A stretch of DNA of 64,000 nt from Hoeflea marina (GCF_003182275.1 NZ_QGTR01000003.1:372001-436000); one strand, 5' to 3'; numbered from the stretch's first letter, positions 40,403-50,965 are shown. The notes: generated by a model from the letters alone, not told the origin. Translations and numbers: made by a program.

Positions 40403-41284
40403 ATGACGATACAAGCCACACTTGACCGCGACATCACGCCCGTGGGCGCGGATTACGAGCTCGTGCGTCAGGTGATCGAGCGCATCACGCTCGATTTCCA
40501 GTCGCAGCCATCGCTCGAGGACATCGCGTCGGACCTTGGCGTCACGCCCAGCAAACTGCAGAAGACCTTCAGCCGCTGGTCGGGACTGACGCCGAAGGCG
40601 TTCCTGCAGGCGGTGACGCTGGACCATGCCCGCCGGCTCATCGGCGCCGAGGGCCTGCCGCTGCTCGACGCCAGCCTGGAGCTCGGCCTGTCGGGTCCCG
40701 GGCGGCTGCACGATCTCTTTGTCACCCATGAGGCGATGAGCCCGGGCGAATTCAAGTCCGGCGGCGCCGGTCTGGCGGTGCGCTACGGCTTCCACCCATC
40801 GCCCTTCGGCACCGCGGTGGTGATGGCCACGGACCGCGGTCTGTGCGGGCTGGCCTTTGCCGATCCCGGCGGCGAGGCGGCGGCGCTTGAGGACATGGCG
40901 CGGCGGTGGCCCGGGGCGAGGCTGATCGCCGACCAGGAGAGCACTGCGGGCTACGCCAGACGGGTGTTTTCCACCGACGCGTGGAATCGGGACCAGCCGC
41001 TCAGGGTGGTGCTGATCGGCACCGATTTCCAGGTCCGCGTCTGGGAGGCGCTGTTGCGCATCCCGCTGGGGACTGCCTCGACCTATTCGGACGTGGCCCG
41101 CGCAATCGGCCAGCCGACGGCGTCACGCGCCGTGGGCGCAGCGGTCGGCCGCAACCCGATCTCCTTCGTGGTGCCATGCCACCGGGCGCTGGGCAAGTCC
41201 GGGGCGCTGACCGGCTATCACTGGGGCATCACACGCAAGCGCGCGATGCTCGGCTGGGAAACCGGGCAACTGACCTGCAGTTGA
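40403..41284 (+). CDS. AraC-type HTH fused to methylated-DNA-cysteine S-methyltransferase
   Basis: A 293-aa protein. Residues about 18-120 form an AraC-like HTH (SLEDIASDLGVTPSKLQKTFSRWSGLTPKAFLQ). Residues about 128-290 form the Ada C-terminal/Ogt domain, with ISFVVPCHRALGKSG placing the catalytic Cys at 259. It transfers the O6-methyl group from guanine to itself. It lacks the N-terminal zinc domain (with the phosphotriester-accepting Cys) of E. coli Ada. Whether it also controls transcription is therefore doubtful. The ATG at 40403 has an excellent AAGGAG site. Confidence 0.93.
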   Translation: MTIQATLDRDITPVGADYELVRQVIERITLDFQSQPSLEDIASDLGVTPSKLQKTFSRWSGLTPKAFLQAVTLDHARRLIGAEGLPLLDASLELGLSGPGRLHDLFVTHEAMSPGEFKSGGAGLAVRYGFHPSPFGTAVVMATDRGLCGLAFADPGGEAAALEDMARRWPGARLIADQESTAGYARRVFSTDAWNRDQPLRVVLIGTDFQVRVWEALLRIPLGTASTYSDVARAIGQPTASRAVGAAVGRNPISFVVPCHRALGKSGALTGYHWGITRKRAMLGWETGQLTCS

Positions 41285-41344
41285 AGCGCGCTGAAATCCT
41301 CGGGGCCCGCGGGCTGGACCGAAGCCGGCCCCTGGCGCTTCAGC

Positions 41345-41980
41345 TCAATGGGCGGCGGACATGTCGCCCAGGACTTCCTTGCTTGCGACGGTGGAATCGG
41401 CGTTGAGCTTGTAGACCATGGGCACGCCGGTGGCGAGGTTGACCGAGAGGATCTGCTCGCGATCGAGCCGGTCGAGCACCATCAGCAGCGAGCGCAGCGA
41501 ATTGCCGTGGGCGGCCACCAGCACGGTCTCGCCGCGCAGCACGCGCGGCAGGATCTCGGTCATGTAATAGGGCCAGACGCGGGCTCCGGTGTCCTTGAGG
41601 CTTTCGCCGCCGGGCGGCGGCACATCGTAGGACCGGCGCCAGATATGGACCTGCTCCTCACCCCACTTCTTGCGCGCGTCGTCCTTGTTGAGGCCGGAAA
41701 GGTCGCCGTAATCGCGCTCGTTGAGCGCCTGGTCCCGGATGGTGTCGAGGCCCTGCTGGCCGATGCCATCGAGGATCAGGTCGAGTGTGTGCTGGGCGCG
41801 TATCAGCACCGAGGTGAACGCGACATCGAAGGTGAGCCCGTAATCCTTGAGCGCCAGGGCCCCCGCCTTGGCCTCCTCCACGCCGAGTTCGGTGAGGTCG
41901 GGGTCCTTCCAGCCGGTGAACAGGTTCTTCAGATTCCATTCGCTCTGGCCGTGGCGGACGAGCACGAGGGTTCCGGACAT
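41345..41980 (-). CDS. gpmA: 2,3-bisphosphoglycerate-dependent phosphoglycerate mutase
   Basis: A 211-aa cytoplasmic glycolytic enzyme interconverting 3- and 2-phosphoglycerate. [28 protein letters not shown] carries the phosphorylated His (RHG), the second His is in [14 protein letters not shown], and [17 protein letters not shown] is the family signature. The length matches the short alphaproteobacterial form (about 206-211). It follows dapB by 23 nt. Confidence 0.96.
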   Translation of the reverse strand: MSGTLVLVRHGQSEWNLKNLFTGWKDPDLTELGVEEAKAGALALKDYGLTFDVAFTSVLIRAQHTLDLILDGIGQQGLDTIRDQALNERDYGDLSGLNKDDARKKWGEEQVHIWRRSYDVPPPGGESLKDTGARVWPYYMTEILPRVLRGETVLVAAHGNSLRSLLMVLDRLDREQILSVNLATGVPMVYKLNADSTVASKEVLGDMSAAH

Positions 41981-42003
41981 GGTCGCTTCCTTCTGTTGGA
42001 AAA

Positions 42004-42837
42004 TCAGGCCTCGTCGGCGAGGCCGAGGACATCAAGCATGGAGTAGAAGCCGGGCTTCCGGCTGCGTCCCCACAGCGCCGCCTTGACGGCACCGCGGGCA
42101 AAGATCGTACGGTCGAGCGCGCGGTGGTTGAGCTCGATGATCTCGCCCTCGCCGGCGATGAGCACCGAATGCTCGCCGATGACCGAGCCGCCGCGCAACG
42201 TGGCAAAGCCGATGGCGCCTTCCGGGCGCGGGCCGGTATGGCCGTCGCGGACGGAGACCCTGGCCGCGTCGAGCGCCACGCCGCGACCCTGCGCGGCTGC
42301 CTGGCCAAGCAGCAGCGCGGTGCCGGACGGCGCGTCGACCTTGTGGCGGTGGTGCATTTCGAGCACCTCGATGTCCCAGTCGGCTGCTTCCAGCGCCCGC
42401 GCCGCCTGGCGCACCAGCACCGCAAGCAGGTTGACCCCGAGGCTCATGTTGCCCGACTTGATGATGCGGGCGTGGCGGCCGGCCGCAATCAGGCGCCGGT
42501 CATGCTCGGGCGCCATGCCTGTGGTGCCGAGCACGTGGACGATGCGGGCCTGGGCGGCGAGATCGGCGAACTCCAGCGACGCAGTCGGGGAGGTGAAATC
42601 GAGGACGCCGTCGGCGACGGCGAAAACCGGCAGCGGATCGTCGGAGACGATGATGCCCGATTCCCCCGCGCCCGCCATCATCGACGCATCCTTGCCCAAA
42701 GCCGGCGATCCGGCGCGCTCTATGGCGCCGGCGAGGTGGACGCCATCGGTCTCCGCGATCACGCGGATCAGGGTCTGGCCCATCCTGCCGGCCGCGCCCA
42801 CCACCACAAGTCCCATGCTGCCTGTTTCATCGCTCAT
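42004..42837 (-). CDS. dapB: 4-hydroxy-tetrahydrodipicolinate reductase
   Basis: A 277-aa enzyme of the lysine/diaminopimelate pathway. The dinucleotide-binding motif is [15 protein letters not shown] near residue 12, and the substrate-binding signature [19 protein letters not shown] is near residue 163. The ATG at 42837 overlaps the ABC exporter stop by 4 nt, so the two are coupled. gpmA follows. The DAP product feeds lysine and peptidoglycan, which may explain its link to envelope genes. Confidence 0.97.
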   Translation of the reverse strand: MSDETGSMGLVVVGAAGRMGQTLIRVIAETDGVHLAGAIERAGSPALGKDASMMAGAGESGIIVSDDPLPVFAVADGVLDFTSPTASLEFADLAAQARIVHVLGTTGMAPEHDRRLIAAGRHARIIKSGNMSLGVNLLAVLVRQAARALEAADWDIEVLEMHHRHKVDAPSGTALLLGQAAAQGRGVALDAARVSVRDGHTGPRPEGAIGFATLRGGSVIGEHSVLIAGEGEIIELNHRALDRTIFARGAVKAALWGRSRKPGFYSMLDVLGLADEA

Positions 42838-44741
42838 GACTGGGTCCCCGTGCTGGCCGCACGCCGTCTCGCCTTCTTCGCCGCGGGGGCAGAGGTGTCT
42901 GGCGGATCGCCGGCGCTGTCGGCCTCCTTGTTCAGTCGCTGCAGCCGGGCATAGAGCCCGTCGTCGCTCTTGGTCAGTTCGCCATGGGTGCCGCTTTCAA
43001 CGATACGGCCGTCCTGCATGACGATGATGCGGTCTGCCTTGGCGATGGTCGAGAGCCGGTGGGCGATGACCAGGACGGTGCGCCCTGTCATGGCGGTGTC
43101 GAGCGCCTTCTGCACCGCGGCCTCGGATTCATTGTCGAGCGACGAGGTGGCCTCGTCGAGCAGCAGGATCGGCGCGTTGCGGACGAGCGCGCGCGCGATC
43201 GACACCCGCTGCCGCTGGCCGCCGGAGAGATTGGCGCCGTTCTCGCCCAGCGGCGTGTCGTAGCCCCGGGGCTGGGCGAGGATGAAGTCATGCGCCTGCG
43301 CCATGCGCGCCGCCTCCTGCACCTCGGCGTCGGTGGCGTCGGGACGGCCATAGCGGATGTTGTCGGCGATGCTGCCCTCGAACAGCCAGGGCTGCTGCGA
43401 GACATAGGCGAGCGCGGAGCGCAGCGACTGCTTGGTGACATCGGCGATGTCGGTGCCGTCGATGAGCACCGTGCCGGAGCTCGGGTCGTAGAAGCGCGGC
43501 ACCAGGCTGATGAGGGTCGACTTGCCCGCACCCGACGGCCCGACGATGGCCGTGGTCTTGCCGGCCTCGGCGACGAAGCTGACGCCATCGAGAACCACCT
43601 CGCCCTCGTGATAGGTGAAACGCACGTCGCGGAACTCGATCTCGCCGCCCTTGACTTCCAGCGGCCGGGCGTCGGCACGGTCTCCCTGGGCCGGAACCAT
43701 GTCGAGAATCTCGTAGATCATGCGCGCATTGACCGCGGCGCGCTCCAGGCTGATCTGCAACCGCGCCAGGCGCCGGGCCGGATCATAGGCCAAGAGCAGC
43801 GCGGTGATGAAGGAGAAGAAGGCGCCGGGAAGAACGTCGCCGTAGATGGAGCGGAACGACGCATATGCAATGACGCCCGAAATGGCGAGCCCGGCCACCG
43901 ATTCGGTGAGCGGCGAGGTGCGTTCGCTCAGCCGCGCGATGCGGTTGGACCGCTCCTCGGCGGACTGGATGATCTCCTGGGTCCGCGCGCCGATGACGCC
44001 TTCCATGGTGAAAGCCTTGACGATGGTGATGCCCTGCACCGTCTCCTGCATTGCCCCAAGCACGCGGCTGTTCAGATTGATGGATTCCCGGGTCGCGATT
44101 CTCAGGCGCTTGGAAATGTACTGCAGCGCCAGCAGCACCGGCGGCGCCACCACAAAGGCAATCAGCGACAGCAGCGGATCCTTGGCGACCATGACGCCGA
44201 CGAGCGCCACAAGGGTGAGAAGATCGCGGGCAAAGGAGGTGATGGTCAGATTCATCACGTCGCGGATGCCCGACACATTCTGGCTGATCTGGGCGGCGAT
44301 CTGGGCCGAACGGCTGCTGGAGAAGAACGAGACGTTGAGCGCCATCAGATGCCGCATAAGTCGGCTCTGATAGCGCGCCACCAGGTTGTTGCCGATGCGC
44401 GACAGGATGACAGCCTGGCCGTAGGACGCCAATCCGCGGATGATGAAGGCGAGCAGCACCCCGGCGCAGATCATCCAGACCACGTCGGCATTCTTCTTGG
44501 CGAAGGCCTCGTTGACGACGTCCTCCATGATCCATGCGGTGAAGGCGGTGGTGCCCGCCACGGTGATGAGGCAGAGCGCCGCCACCAGATAGTCGCGGAC
44601 ATAGTCACGTCCGTTTTCCTGGATGATTCGCTTGACGACATCGGTCAGCGAATCCAGTCTCATCCGGCGCTTCTTCTGCTCAACGTGCTGGTCCAAAGAT
44701 CTGTCGTCCCGTGTTCCCGCGTCCGCGGCATCACTCCGCAT
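42834..44741 (-). CDS. MsbA-like ABC exporter (fused permease and ATPase)
   Basis: A 635-aa half-transporter that should work as a homodimer. The membrane domain (about 50-335) has six predicted helices ([55 protein letters not shown]; others). The ATPase has [16 protein letters not shown] (Walker A), [18 protein letters not shown] (signature) and [13 protein letters not shown] (Walker B). The long polar tail ends in KKARRRAAS. The ATG at 44741 is preferred to TTG at 44750; neither has a clear ribosome site. Substrate unknown: lipid or drug export are both possible. It overlaps dapB by 4 nt. Confidence 0.93.
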   Translation of the reverse strand: MRSDAADAGTRDDRSLDQHVEQKKRRMRLDSLTDVVKRIIQENGRDYVRDYLVAALCLITVAGTTAFTAWIMEDVVNEAFAKKNADVVWMICAGVLLAFIIRGLASYGQAVILSRIGNNLVARYQSRLMRHLMALNVSFFSSSRSAQIAAQISQNVSGIRDVMNLTITSFARDLLTLVALVGVMVAKDPLLSLIAFVVAPPVLLALQYISKRLRIATRESINLNSRVLGAMQETVQGITIVKAFTMEGVIGARTQEIIQSAEERSNRIARLSERTSPLTESVAGLAISGVIAYASFRSIYGDVLPGAFFSFITALLLAYDPARRLARLQISLERAAVNARMIYEILDMVPAQGDRADARPLEVKGGEIEFRDVRFTYHEGEVVLDGVSFVAEAGKTTAIVGPSGAGKSTLISLVPRFYDPSSGTVLIDGTDIADVTKQSLRSALAYVSQQPWLFEGSIADNIRYGRPDATDAEVQEAARMAQAHDFILAQPRGYDTPLGENGANLSGGQRQRVSIARALVRNAPILLLDEATSSLDNESEAAVQKALDTAMTGRTVLVIAHRLSTIAKADRIIVMQDGRIVESGTHGELTKSDDGLYARLQRLNKEADSAGDPPDTSAPAAKKARRRAASTGTQS

Positions 44742-44816
44742 CGCGTTCAAAGGACACGCATTCGCGGTCCGGGTTCTGGCTTGCGGCGGTTCTATAACGG
44801 TTTCGGGCCGCTTTGC

Positions 44817-45842
44817 CTATGCTTTCCAGCGCCGGCCTTCGGTTGCGACACCAAAGCGCACCGGAGTCCGCGCATAGGCCGCCATGCCGGACAGGGCCGC
44901 CAGCGGATGGGTTACGACGAAGGTCGGGATCGACTTGAGGATGGCGCCGTGGGGTGCCTTGTCCTCGAAGGCCTGGCGGAACTCGGGACGCTTGAGCGCC
45001 GGAATGATCTTCTGCGAGATGCCTCCGGCCAGGTAGACCCCGCCGCGCGCCATGAAGATCAGGGCGAGGTCGCCGGCGACGCGGCCCAGATAGGTGGCGA
45101 ACAGCGACAGGGTCTCGGTGGCTGCGGCATCGCTGCCATCGAGACCGGTGGTGGTTACCTCCGAGGGGTTGGCGGCGCGCATCTCCATGCCGCCGACCTT
45201 GCAGACGGCGAGATAGATGTTCATCAGGCCGCGGCCGCACAGCAATTGCTCCGCCGACACCCGGCCACCGATGGTCTCGTAGTGCGGAAAGAGATCGTAG
45301 TCCCGCTCGGTGCGCGGCCCGACATCGATGTGGCCGCCCTCGCCCGGAACCGGAAACCAGGTGTGGCGGGCATGGACCAGACCCGCGACGCCGAGCCCGG
45401 TACCGGGACCGACCACCACCCGCGATGCCGACGGCAGGATCTCTCCGCCGCCGATCTGCTGAAGATGCTCCGCCTCGAGCGAGGCGGCGGCCAGCGCCTG
45501 GGCTTCGAAATCGTTGATCACCACCACCTCGTCAAACCCGAGATGGGCGATCAAGTCGTGGGGACGGACCACCCAGTCGCAATTGGTGAGGTCGATCTCG
45601 TCGCCCTTGACCGGGCCGGCGACGGCCAGGATGGCCGAGCGCGGCTGCACCGCGGTCTTGTCGAGCACGCCCGCCTGGATGGCGTCGTCGATGGTGGCGA
45701 AGTCCGCCGTCGCCAGCGTCGGAAACTGCTTGGGCTCGGCATAGGCATCCACAAGGATGGCAAAGCGCGCATTGGTGCCACCTATGTCGCCGATCAGGAT
45801 GGGAAAGGGGATTGTGTGTTGGTGATCGGACTGGTTCGACAT
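44817..45842 (-). CDS. glk: Glucokinase
   Basis: A 341-aa cytoplasmic enzyme of the ROK-unrelated bacterial glucokinase family. [19 protein letters not shown] is the ATP-binding motif, [30 protein letters not shown] covers the glucose-binding Glu region, and the C-terminal [18 protein letters not shown] is typical. The start ATG at 45842 has GGGAG 8 nt upstream; the reading from 45971 overlaps mgsA and was rejected. It lies 67 nt after mgsA on the same strand, a frequent order in Rhizobiales. Confidence 0.95.
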   Translation of the reverse strand: MSNQSDHQHTIPFPILIGDIGGTNARFAILVDAYAEPKQFPTLATADFATIDDAIQAGVLDKTAVQPRSAILAVAGPVKGDEIDLTNCDWVVRPHDLIAHLGFDEVVVINDFEAQALAAASLEAEHLQQIGGGEILPSASRVVVGPGTGLGVAGLVHARHTWFPVPGEGGHIDVGPRTERDYDLFPHYETIGGRVSAEQLLCGRGLMNIYLAVCKVGGMEMRAANPSEVTTTGLDGSDAAATETLSLFATYLGRVAGDLALIFMARGGVYLAGGISQKIIPALKRPEFRQAFEDKAPHGAILKSIPTFVVTHPLAALSGMAAYARTPVRFGVATEGRRWKA

Positions 45843-45909
45843 GGTCTGGACTCCCGTCATTGATCGGCAAATCGTCATTCGCCAGTTTGCAGCACTTGCA
45901 TTCCGATGT

Positions 45910-46287
45910 TCAACCCAGCGCGCGAAGCAGCGGCTCCGCGGTCGCTCGGTTGAGCGCCAGAGGTATATCATAAACGATCGCCAGCCGTGTGAGGGCCTTC
46001 ACGTCGACATCATGCGGCATGGCGGTCAAAGGATCGACAAAGAAGACCAGCAGCGTGACCCCGCCCGTGGCAATCAGCGCGCCGATCTGCTGGTCGCCGC
46101 CGAGTGGACCGCTCTTCAGCGCGGTGACATCGAGCCCGGGGCAGGCCTCGATGACCCGTTGGCCGGTCGTGCCGGTGGCAACGATCGAAAATCCGGACAA
46201 CACGGCTTCATGGGTGCGGGCGAAGTCAGCCATCGCATCCTTCATGAGGTCATGGGCAATCAGGGCGATGGCAGGCTTCTCGGTCAT
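45910..46287 (-). CDS. mgsA: Methylglyoxal synthase
   Basis: A 125-aa enzyme converting dihydroxyacetone phosphate to methylglyoxal, a glycolytic overflow bypass. [16 protein letters not shown] opens it, [11 protein letters not shown] binds phosphate, and [19 protein letters not shown] includes the catalytic Asp region. The start ATG at 46287 is chosen; GTG at 46296 is 3 codons upstream and possible. glk follows on the same strand. Confidence 0.96.
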   Translation of the reverse strand: MTEKPAIALIAHDLMKDAMADFARTHEAVLSGFSIVATGTTGQRVIEACPGLDVTALKSGPLGGDQQIGALIATGGVTLLVFFVDPLTAMPHDVDVKALTRLAIVYDIPLALNRATAEPLLRALG

Positions 46288-46416
46288 AGCGCTCACGGGT
46301 CGAGGATCTCGGAGTTCCAGTGGACATCTAATCGATTTGAATGACAGATTATAGTGGGTTTGCGCGTGGCTATGAATATGGGCCCGGGGCCCTTTTCTCA
46401 GGACCCGTGGTCTTTC

Positions 46417-47457
46417 TCAGGGATTGGCGGGCCGCGGAGTCGGGACGGGAATGGCGGACGGAGCAAGGGCCATCGCCGATATGGCTGCGGCTGCCCCCGG
46501 AGCAGCGGGGGCTGCCACGCCACCGGCTCGGACGGTCGCAGCGGCCGCGGAGGCCGGCGAGCGCGCATCAAGCACGGCCGAACAGGCCGCCGGCAGATCG
46601 GACAGCATGACCTCGCGCGGCTTCGGCTTCGGCTTGGCATCGGGCTTTGCCGGCTTCCACGGCTCGTCCGTGAACCACCAGGCCAGCGACTTGTCGCAGC
46701 CGTCGCCCCTGCCGATATCGGCCTGCGGGGTGCAGCCGGTGGCACCAGGCGGGCATTTGATGCGGATGTGAAAATGGTAGTGATGGCCCCAATAGGGCCT
46801 GAGCTTGCCCATATCGGAGCGGTCGCCCTTCCAGGTGTCACACAGCATCTTCTTGATGCCGGGATGAATGAAGATGCGCTGCACTTCCGGATAGCTGGCC
46901 GCGCGCATGAGCAGATTGGCGCGCGCCTGGGTCCAGATCTTCGGATCCACGTAGAGCGAATCCTTCTTCAGCATCGATGTGGCGGAGACCTCCTCGCGCT
47001 CCTGCCTGGAAAGCGTCCGCGCCGGCATCGGCGTGAGCCATATGTCAGCGTCGAGGCCAACCTGGTGAGAGGCATGACCGGTGATCATCGGCCCGCCCCG
47101 CGGCTGGGCCATGTCTCCGACGAGCAGGCCGGGCCAGCCATCGCTGGCGGCTGCGTCGCGGGAGAGCCTCTCGACCAGCGCCACCAGGTCGGGATGGCCC
47201 CAGTTGCGGTTGCGCGACGGGCGCATGACCTGCCACGTGGGGCCATCGGCAGGCAATGCCACGCCGCCCGCCAGACAGCCCTTGGCATAGAAGCCTACGG
47301 GCTGGGGCGCCAGCATGGCAGGCAGGGCGGCCGCGCCGAAAAGCTGCTTGGCCGGCTTCGAGCCATCGGCCGCGCCAGCGTGAACCGGAGCGGCAAGCAC
47401 CGCGGCCGCGAGCAATGCCGCGATCGAGCCGCGCAGAAGGCTGTCATAACCGGTCAT
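46417..47457 (-). CDS. mepA: Penicillin-insensitive murein endopeptidase (MepA)
   Basis: A 346-aa periplasmic peptidase of the LAS/M74 family that cuts D-Ala-mDAP cross-links. The signal peptide is residues 1 to about 29 (ending VHAGA). The metal-binding signature ITGHASHQVGLDADIWLTP and the later HHYHFHIRIKCPPG are intact. A proline/lysine-rich linker and an Ala/Pro-rich low-complexity tail (about 270-346) extend beyond the catalytic domain. It lies 130 nt from mgsA, probably with its own promoter. Confidence 0.96.
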   Translation of the reverse strand: MTGYDSLLRGSIAALLAAAVLAAPVHAGAADGSKPAKQLFGAAALPAMLAPQPVGFYAKGCLAGGVALPADGPTWQVMRPSRNRNWGHPDLVALVERLSRDAAASDGWPGLLVGDMAQPRGGPMITGHASHQVGLDADIWLTPMPARTLSRQEREEVSATSMLKKDSLYVDPKIWTQARANLLMRAASYPEVQRIFIHPGIKKMLCDTWKGDRSDMGKLRPYWGHHYHFHIRIKCPPGATGCTPQADIGRGDGCDKSLAWWFTDEPWKPAKPDAKPKPKPREVMLSDLPAACSAVLDARSPASAAAATVRAGGVAAPAAPGAAAAISAMALAPSAIPVPTPRPANP

Positions 47458-47594
47458 GTCTCAACTCCGCGGGGCCAGCCCTGGTGCAGGGACCAGGCAA
47501 ATCACTTTGCCGAGGATACCGGCCGCGATGCGGCTTGAAAACCGCCAACAGGGGAACCCGTGATTTCGCCGGTTTAGGCTTGTCCACCGGATCA

Positions 47595-49439
47595 TCAACG
47601 AAGACGAAAAATCTGCAATGGCTTGGCCATCGTGGCAGGTATCGGCTCAAGGAATCCGGGGATCTTCCCATTGCCGAGATGAGCGTACAGACCCGCTGGC
47701 TCGGCTTCGGACATATTTTTCACTTGCGGGTCAGACTTGCAGAACGCGACCAGGGTTACGCCCGCCTTTCGCAATATCGTCTCGGCGGCCGCGGGAGGTG
47801 CCATGCCGGCCTGGAGTTCAGCCAACATCCCAGCCTGGTTGCGATGGTAAGGCGCAGACAACACCCGGTGATCGGTGAAGCGCAGGATGGGAGCACCGAG
47901 ATTTGAGGCAGCCGCGACGACGCCGGCGGGCTCGCGACTCAAGGGCAGCATGGCGGTCCCGTCGGTGCATACAGGTTCCTCGGCTACGGCAACAGCATCG
48001 GATTCCCTGCCAATGGCTGCTTCATATCCCCTCATCAATCCAAGTCCGGCGAGTCCCCAGACAAAGGGGATGGACGCCAATGCCGCGCCGGCGAACAGAA
48101 CCCCCTTGCGGACATTCTTGGGATCGGCACGCGCCTGGTCCCGGAGGTCGGCGACCAAGGCAGCCAGCGGAATGAACGAGAGCATGTTGGCAAACACCGC
48201 GCCGCGAACCTGGATCAGGGTTATGGCGTAGGAGACGAAGATCAGGGCGAACAGCACCAGATGAGATTGCGCCCTCTCCCGACGAAGCACCCTGGCGGCG
48301 CACACCATCATGGCCAGCAGCGGTACGGCATAGAAGATGGCCGAGGTCCAGGGTTCGATGGCGAACTGGGACCAGACAGATTGCGCCTCGGTGACGTTGT
48401 TGAGCCACATGGTGACCAGCAGCGGGTCAAGGTTTGCCAGCGGATTGCTCAGACAAGCGGGCGCGATCAGCAGTGCCAGCGCACCCGTTGCTGCACCCAC
48501 GGCACCCAGCGAAGCCAGACGGATTGCAAAGCTCTGCCGCGAGGCGAGCGACACCGCCAGAAAGAGACCGCCGGAGCCGACCACGCCCAAAGCATAGAAA
48601 CCGGTCGACAGCGCATCACAGACAACCACGCTGTAGTGGCCTGGTGGAACAGTCAGAAAGAAGAAGCCCGACAGCGACAGCGCGACGACGAGCGCAAATG
48701 CCCCGGCAGAGGCGCGCATGGTCTCGCCATGCCATGCCCAAAGCAATGCAACCAAGATGCAGGCGACGGCGACATGCGGCGTTGTTTCAACACCAATGGC
48801 GACGGCCAGTGCTGCGCCGAAGCCGGCCATGGCAAAGGCCCGGGGCGACTGCCAGGGTGAGACGAGGCAAGCGGCGATGACCGCCATGATGCCGAGTTGC
48901 ACATTGGTATGGTCGATGGAACCAGGGTGAAACCGGCTGCCGCCCATGACGAACAGGAAAGCGGCGACGAGACCCATCGTGGAAGCCACAACACCGCCGA
49001 GCGAGCGCGCGCCGAGTGCCAGGCCATACAAAATCGGCACCGCAGTCAGCAGCGGCCAGACAAAGAGCGCGGCGGCTTCTGCGAGAGTCTGTCCGAAGAA
49101 CGCCGAAAAGAACAGGATCAGACCCGCGATTGGCAGATCGACAAGACGGGACCAGTGCATCTGAGTGCCCTCGGCCATACCCAGCCGATACTGAGTCATG
49201 TCGAACCAGCCCTGCCCACCCAGCAGGTCCCGCACCTCAACGAGCCGCATGACGTCGTCATTGTCACTGCCTATATAATCGGTGTAGCCGAAAAAGTGCA
49301 TGATAACTGTCAGCAGGACGAAGATCGCGAACGCGATCGCCACCGGCTTGTGCAGCGCCTCCAAGCCGCCACCAGCCTGTGATGGCGAGACGTGGAAAGC
49401 TGCGGGCGAAGGCCTGATACATAATTCGCTGCGATTCAC
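47595..49439 (-). CDS. Polytopic membrane protein, probable GT-C-like glycosyltransferase
   Basis: A 614-aa inner-membrane protein with about 12 hydrophobic segments and a C-terminal soluble part (about 480-614). The first outer loop has YIGSDNDDVMRLVEVRDLLGGQGWFDMTQ with acidic residues 59-62 (DNDD), placed as the metal-binding DxD of GT-C enzymes (STT3/PMT type), and MHWSRLVDLP follows. GT-C enzymes use lipid-linked sugars. No close family is recognised and the transferase role is inferred. The start is GTG at 49439 with GGAG 6 nt upstream. It diverges from a GT2 gene. Confidence 0.78.
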   Translation of the reverse strand: MNRSELCIRPSPAAFHVSPSQAGGGLEALHKPVAIAFAIFVLLTVIMHFFGYTDYIGSDNDDVMRLVEVRDLLGGQGWFDMTQYRLGMAEGTQMHWSRLVDLPIAGLILFFSAFFGQTLAEAAALFVWPLLTAVPILYGLALGARSLGGVVASTMGLVAAFLFVMGGSRFHPGSIDHTNVQLGIMAVIAACLVSPWQSPRAFAMAGFGAALAVAIGVETTPHVAVACILVALLWAWHGETMRASAGAFALVVALSLSGFFFLTVPPGHYSVVVCDALSTGFYALGVVGSGGLFLAVSLASRQSFAIRLASLGAVGAATGALALLIAPACLSNPLANLDPLLVTMWLNNVTEAQSVWSQFAIEPWTSAIFYAVPLLAMMVCAARVLRRERAQSHLVLFALIFVSYAITLIQVRGAVFANMLSFIPLAALVADLRDQARADPKNVRKGVLFAGAALASIPFVWGLAGLGLMRGYEAAIGRESDAVAVAEEPVCTDGTAMLPLSREPAGVVAAASNLGAPILRFTDHRVLSAPYHRNQAGMLAELQAGMAPPAAAETILRKAGVTLVAFCKSDPQVKNMSEAEPAGLYAHLGNGKIPGFLEPIPATMAKPLQIFRLR

Positions 49440-49544
49440 GGAGGGCTCCAGATGCGATTTCGGGCGCCGCTCAACCTAGCCTTAACCTTCTCAAGAAATA
49501 GTAAAGCGACTTCCGGCGCGGCGCCGGACAGATTCGGGGTGCGC

Positions 49545-50591
49545 ATGAGTGACGGATTGTTGAACGATCTCGAGATCGCGGTGCTGTTGCCATGCTTCAA
49601 TGAGGCACAGACGATCGGCGCTGTCGTGGCTGGCTTCCGCGAGGCGCTGCCGGGCGCCCGGATCTATGTCTATGACAACAATTCCAGCGATCAGACCGCC
49701 CTGAAGGCCGCGCTTGCCGGGGCCACGGTGGTGCGCGAATCGCGCCAGGGCAAGGGTCATGTCGTGCGGCGGATGTTCTCTGACATCGAGGCCGACATCT
49801 ATCTCATGGCCGATGGCGACGGCACCTATTCGCCTGCGGACGCGCCGGATCTGATCCGCACCCTGCTTACCGAGCGTTGCGACATGGTGGTGGGTACACG
49901 CAGGGAAGTCACCGTCGATGCCGGCCGCCGCGGCCACGCCTTCGGCAACTCGATCTTCAACCGGCTCTACCGGTTCATCTTCGGACCGGACTTCACGGAC
50001 ATCTTTTCCGGCTACCGCGCTTTCAGCCGACGCTTCGCCCGCAGCTTTCCCGCCGTCTCGGGCGGATTCGAGATCGAGACCGAAATGAGCGTGCACGCGT
50101 CGGTGCTGCGGCTTCCGGTGGCCGAGCTGATGCTGGATTACGGGCGCCGTCCGGAAGGCTCGGAATCGAAGCTGTCGACCTTCAAGGACGGCGGCAAGAT
50201 CCTCTGGATGTTCGCCATGCTGATGAAGGAGACGCGCCCCTTCGCTTTCTTCAGTTGTCTCAGCCTGATGATGATGGCCATGAGCCTGATGCTGATGGCG
50301 CCGGTGCTCAGCGAGTATTTCCACACCGGACTGGTCACCCGGATGCCCACCTGGGTGCTGTCGATGGCGATGATGATGATGGCGCTGGTGATCTTTTCCA
50401 GCGGCATCATCCTCGACTCCGTGGCTCGCGGACGAGCGGAGCAGAAGCGCATCCACTACATGTCGATCCCGGCCGCCCGCGGCGAGCGGCGCTTCGGCGG
50501 CACGCCGGCCGCGCGCGCAACAGCCGATGGCAACGAGGTCTCGCCGGTCACGACGAGCGCCGCCCGGAAGGCCAGCAAGAAGGCCGCATGA
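49545..50591 (+). CDS. GT2-family glycosyltransferase
   Basis: A 348-aa protein. VLLPCFNEAQTIGAVVAGFREALPGARIYVYDNNSSDQT opens a GT-A fold, and LMADGDGTYSPADAPDLIRTL carries the DxD-like metal site. Two C-terminal helices (about 235-310; FFSCLSLMMMAMSLMLMAPVL, LSMAMMMMALVIFSSGIIL) anchor it, as in polyprenyl-phosphate glucosyltransferases. It overlaps gtrA by 4 nt, matching the GtrB-GtrA arrangement that makes and flips undecaprenyl-phosphate-glucose. The start ATG at 49545 has GGGG upstream; 49452 is rejected. The sugar is not determinable. Confidence 0.9.
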   Translation: MSDGLLNDLEIAVLLPCFNEAQTIGAVVAGFREALPGARIYVYDNNSSDQTALKAALAGATVVRESRQGKGHVVRRMFSDIEADIYLMADGDGTYSPADAPDLIRTLLTERCDMVVGTRREVTVDAGRRGHAFGNSIFNRLYRFIFGPDFTDIFSGYRAFSRRFARSFPAVSGGFEIETEMSVHASVLRLPVAELMLDYGRRPEGSESKLSTFKDGGKILWMFAMLMKETRPFAFFSCLSLMMMAMSLMLMAPVLSEYFHTGLVTRMPTWVLSMAMMMMALVIFSSGIILDSVARGRAEQKRIHYMSIPAARGERRFGGTPAARATADGNEVSPVTTSAARKASKKAA

Positions 50592-50965
50592 AAAAACTGC
50601 TCTTTTTTGCGATGGCGGGTGGCGTCGGCTTCATCGCCGATGTCGCCGTGCTGTTTCTGGCGCTGCGTTACACGCCGCTCGACCCGTTCACCGGTCGCGC
50701 GCTCGGCATCGCATCGGCAATGGCCTGCACCTGGATGATCAACCGGACCTTCACCTTCGCCGCCTCGGGGCGGTCGCTCGTATCGGAAGGCGCTCGTTAC
50801 AGCGGTGTCGGCGTGACCTCGGCATTGATCAATTTCGGAGCCTACTCGACAGCTTTGCTGTCGCTGCCTCAGCTATCTCCCTATATCGCGCTGACGCTCG
50901 GCTCTGCGATGGGGACGATCTTTGCCTATCTGGGCTATTCACACTTCGTCTTCGGCAAGCACTGA
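50588..50965 (+). CDS. GtrA-family membrane protein (probable lipid-linked sugar flippase)
   Basis: A 125-aa protein with four predicted helices (LLFFAMAGGVGFIADVAVLFLALRY, ALGIASAMACTWMINRTFTFA, GVGVTSALINFGAYSTALLSL, YIALTLGSAMGTIFAYLGYSHFVF). GtrA proteins are thought to flip undecaprenyl-phosphate-sugar to the periplasm. The ATG at 50588 overlaps the GT2 stop (TGA at 50589-50591), so the genes are coupled. With the divergent GT-C-like enzyme this completes a make-flip-transfer set. Confidence 0.9.
   Translation: MKKLLFFAMAGGVGFIADVAVLFLALRYTPLDPFTGRALGIASAMACTWMINRTFTFAASGRSLVSEGARYSGVGVTSALINFGAYSTALLSLPQLSPYIALTLGSAMGTIFAYLGYSHFVFGKH

Noticed and set aside
46380-46396. GGGCCCGGGGCCC followed by TTTT, resembling a plus-strand terminator
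   Set aside because: No plus-strand gene ends there; the stem is very short (GGGCC/GGCCC with a 3-nt loop) and the minus side has no T-run. It is probably a chance GC palindrome between mgsA and mepA.
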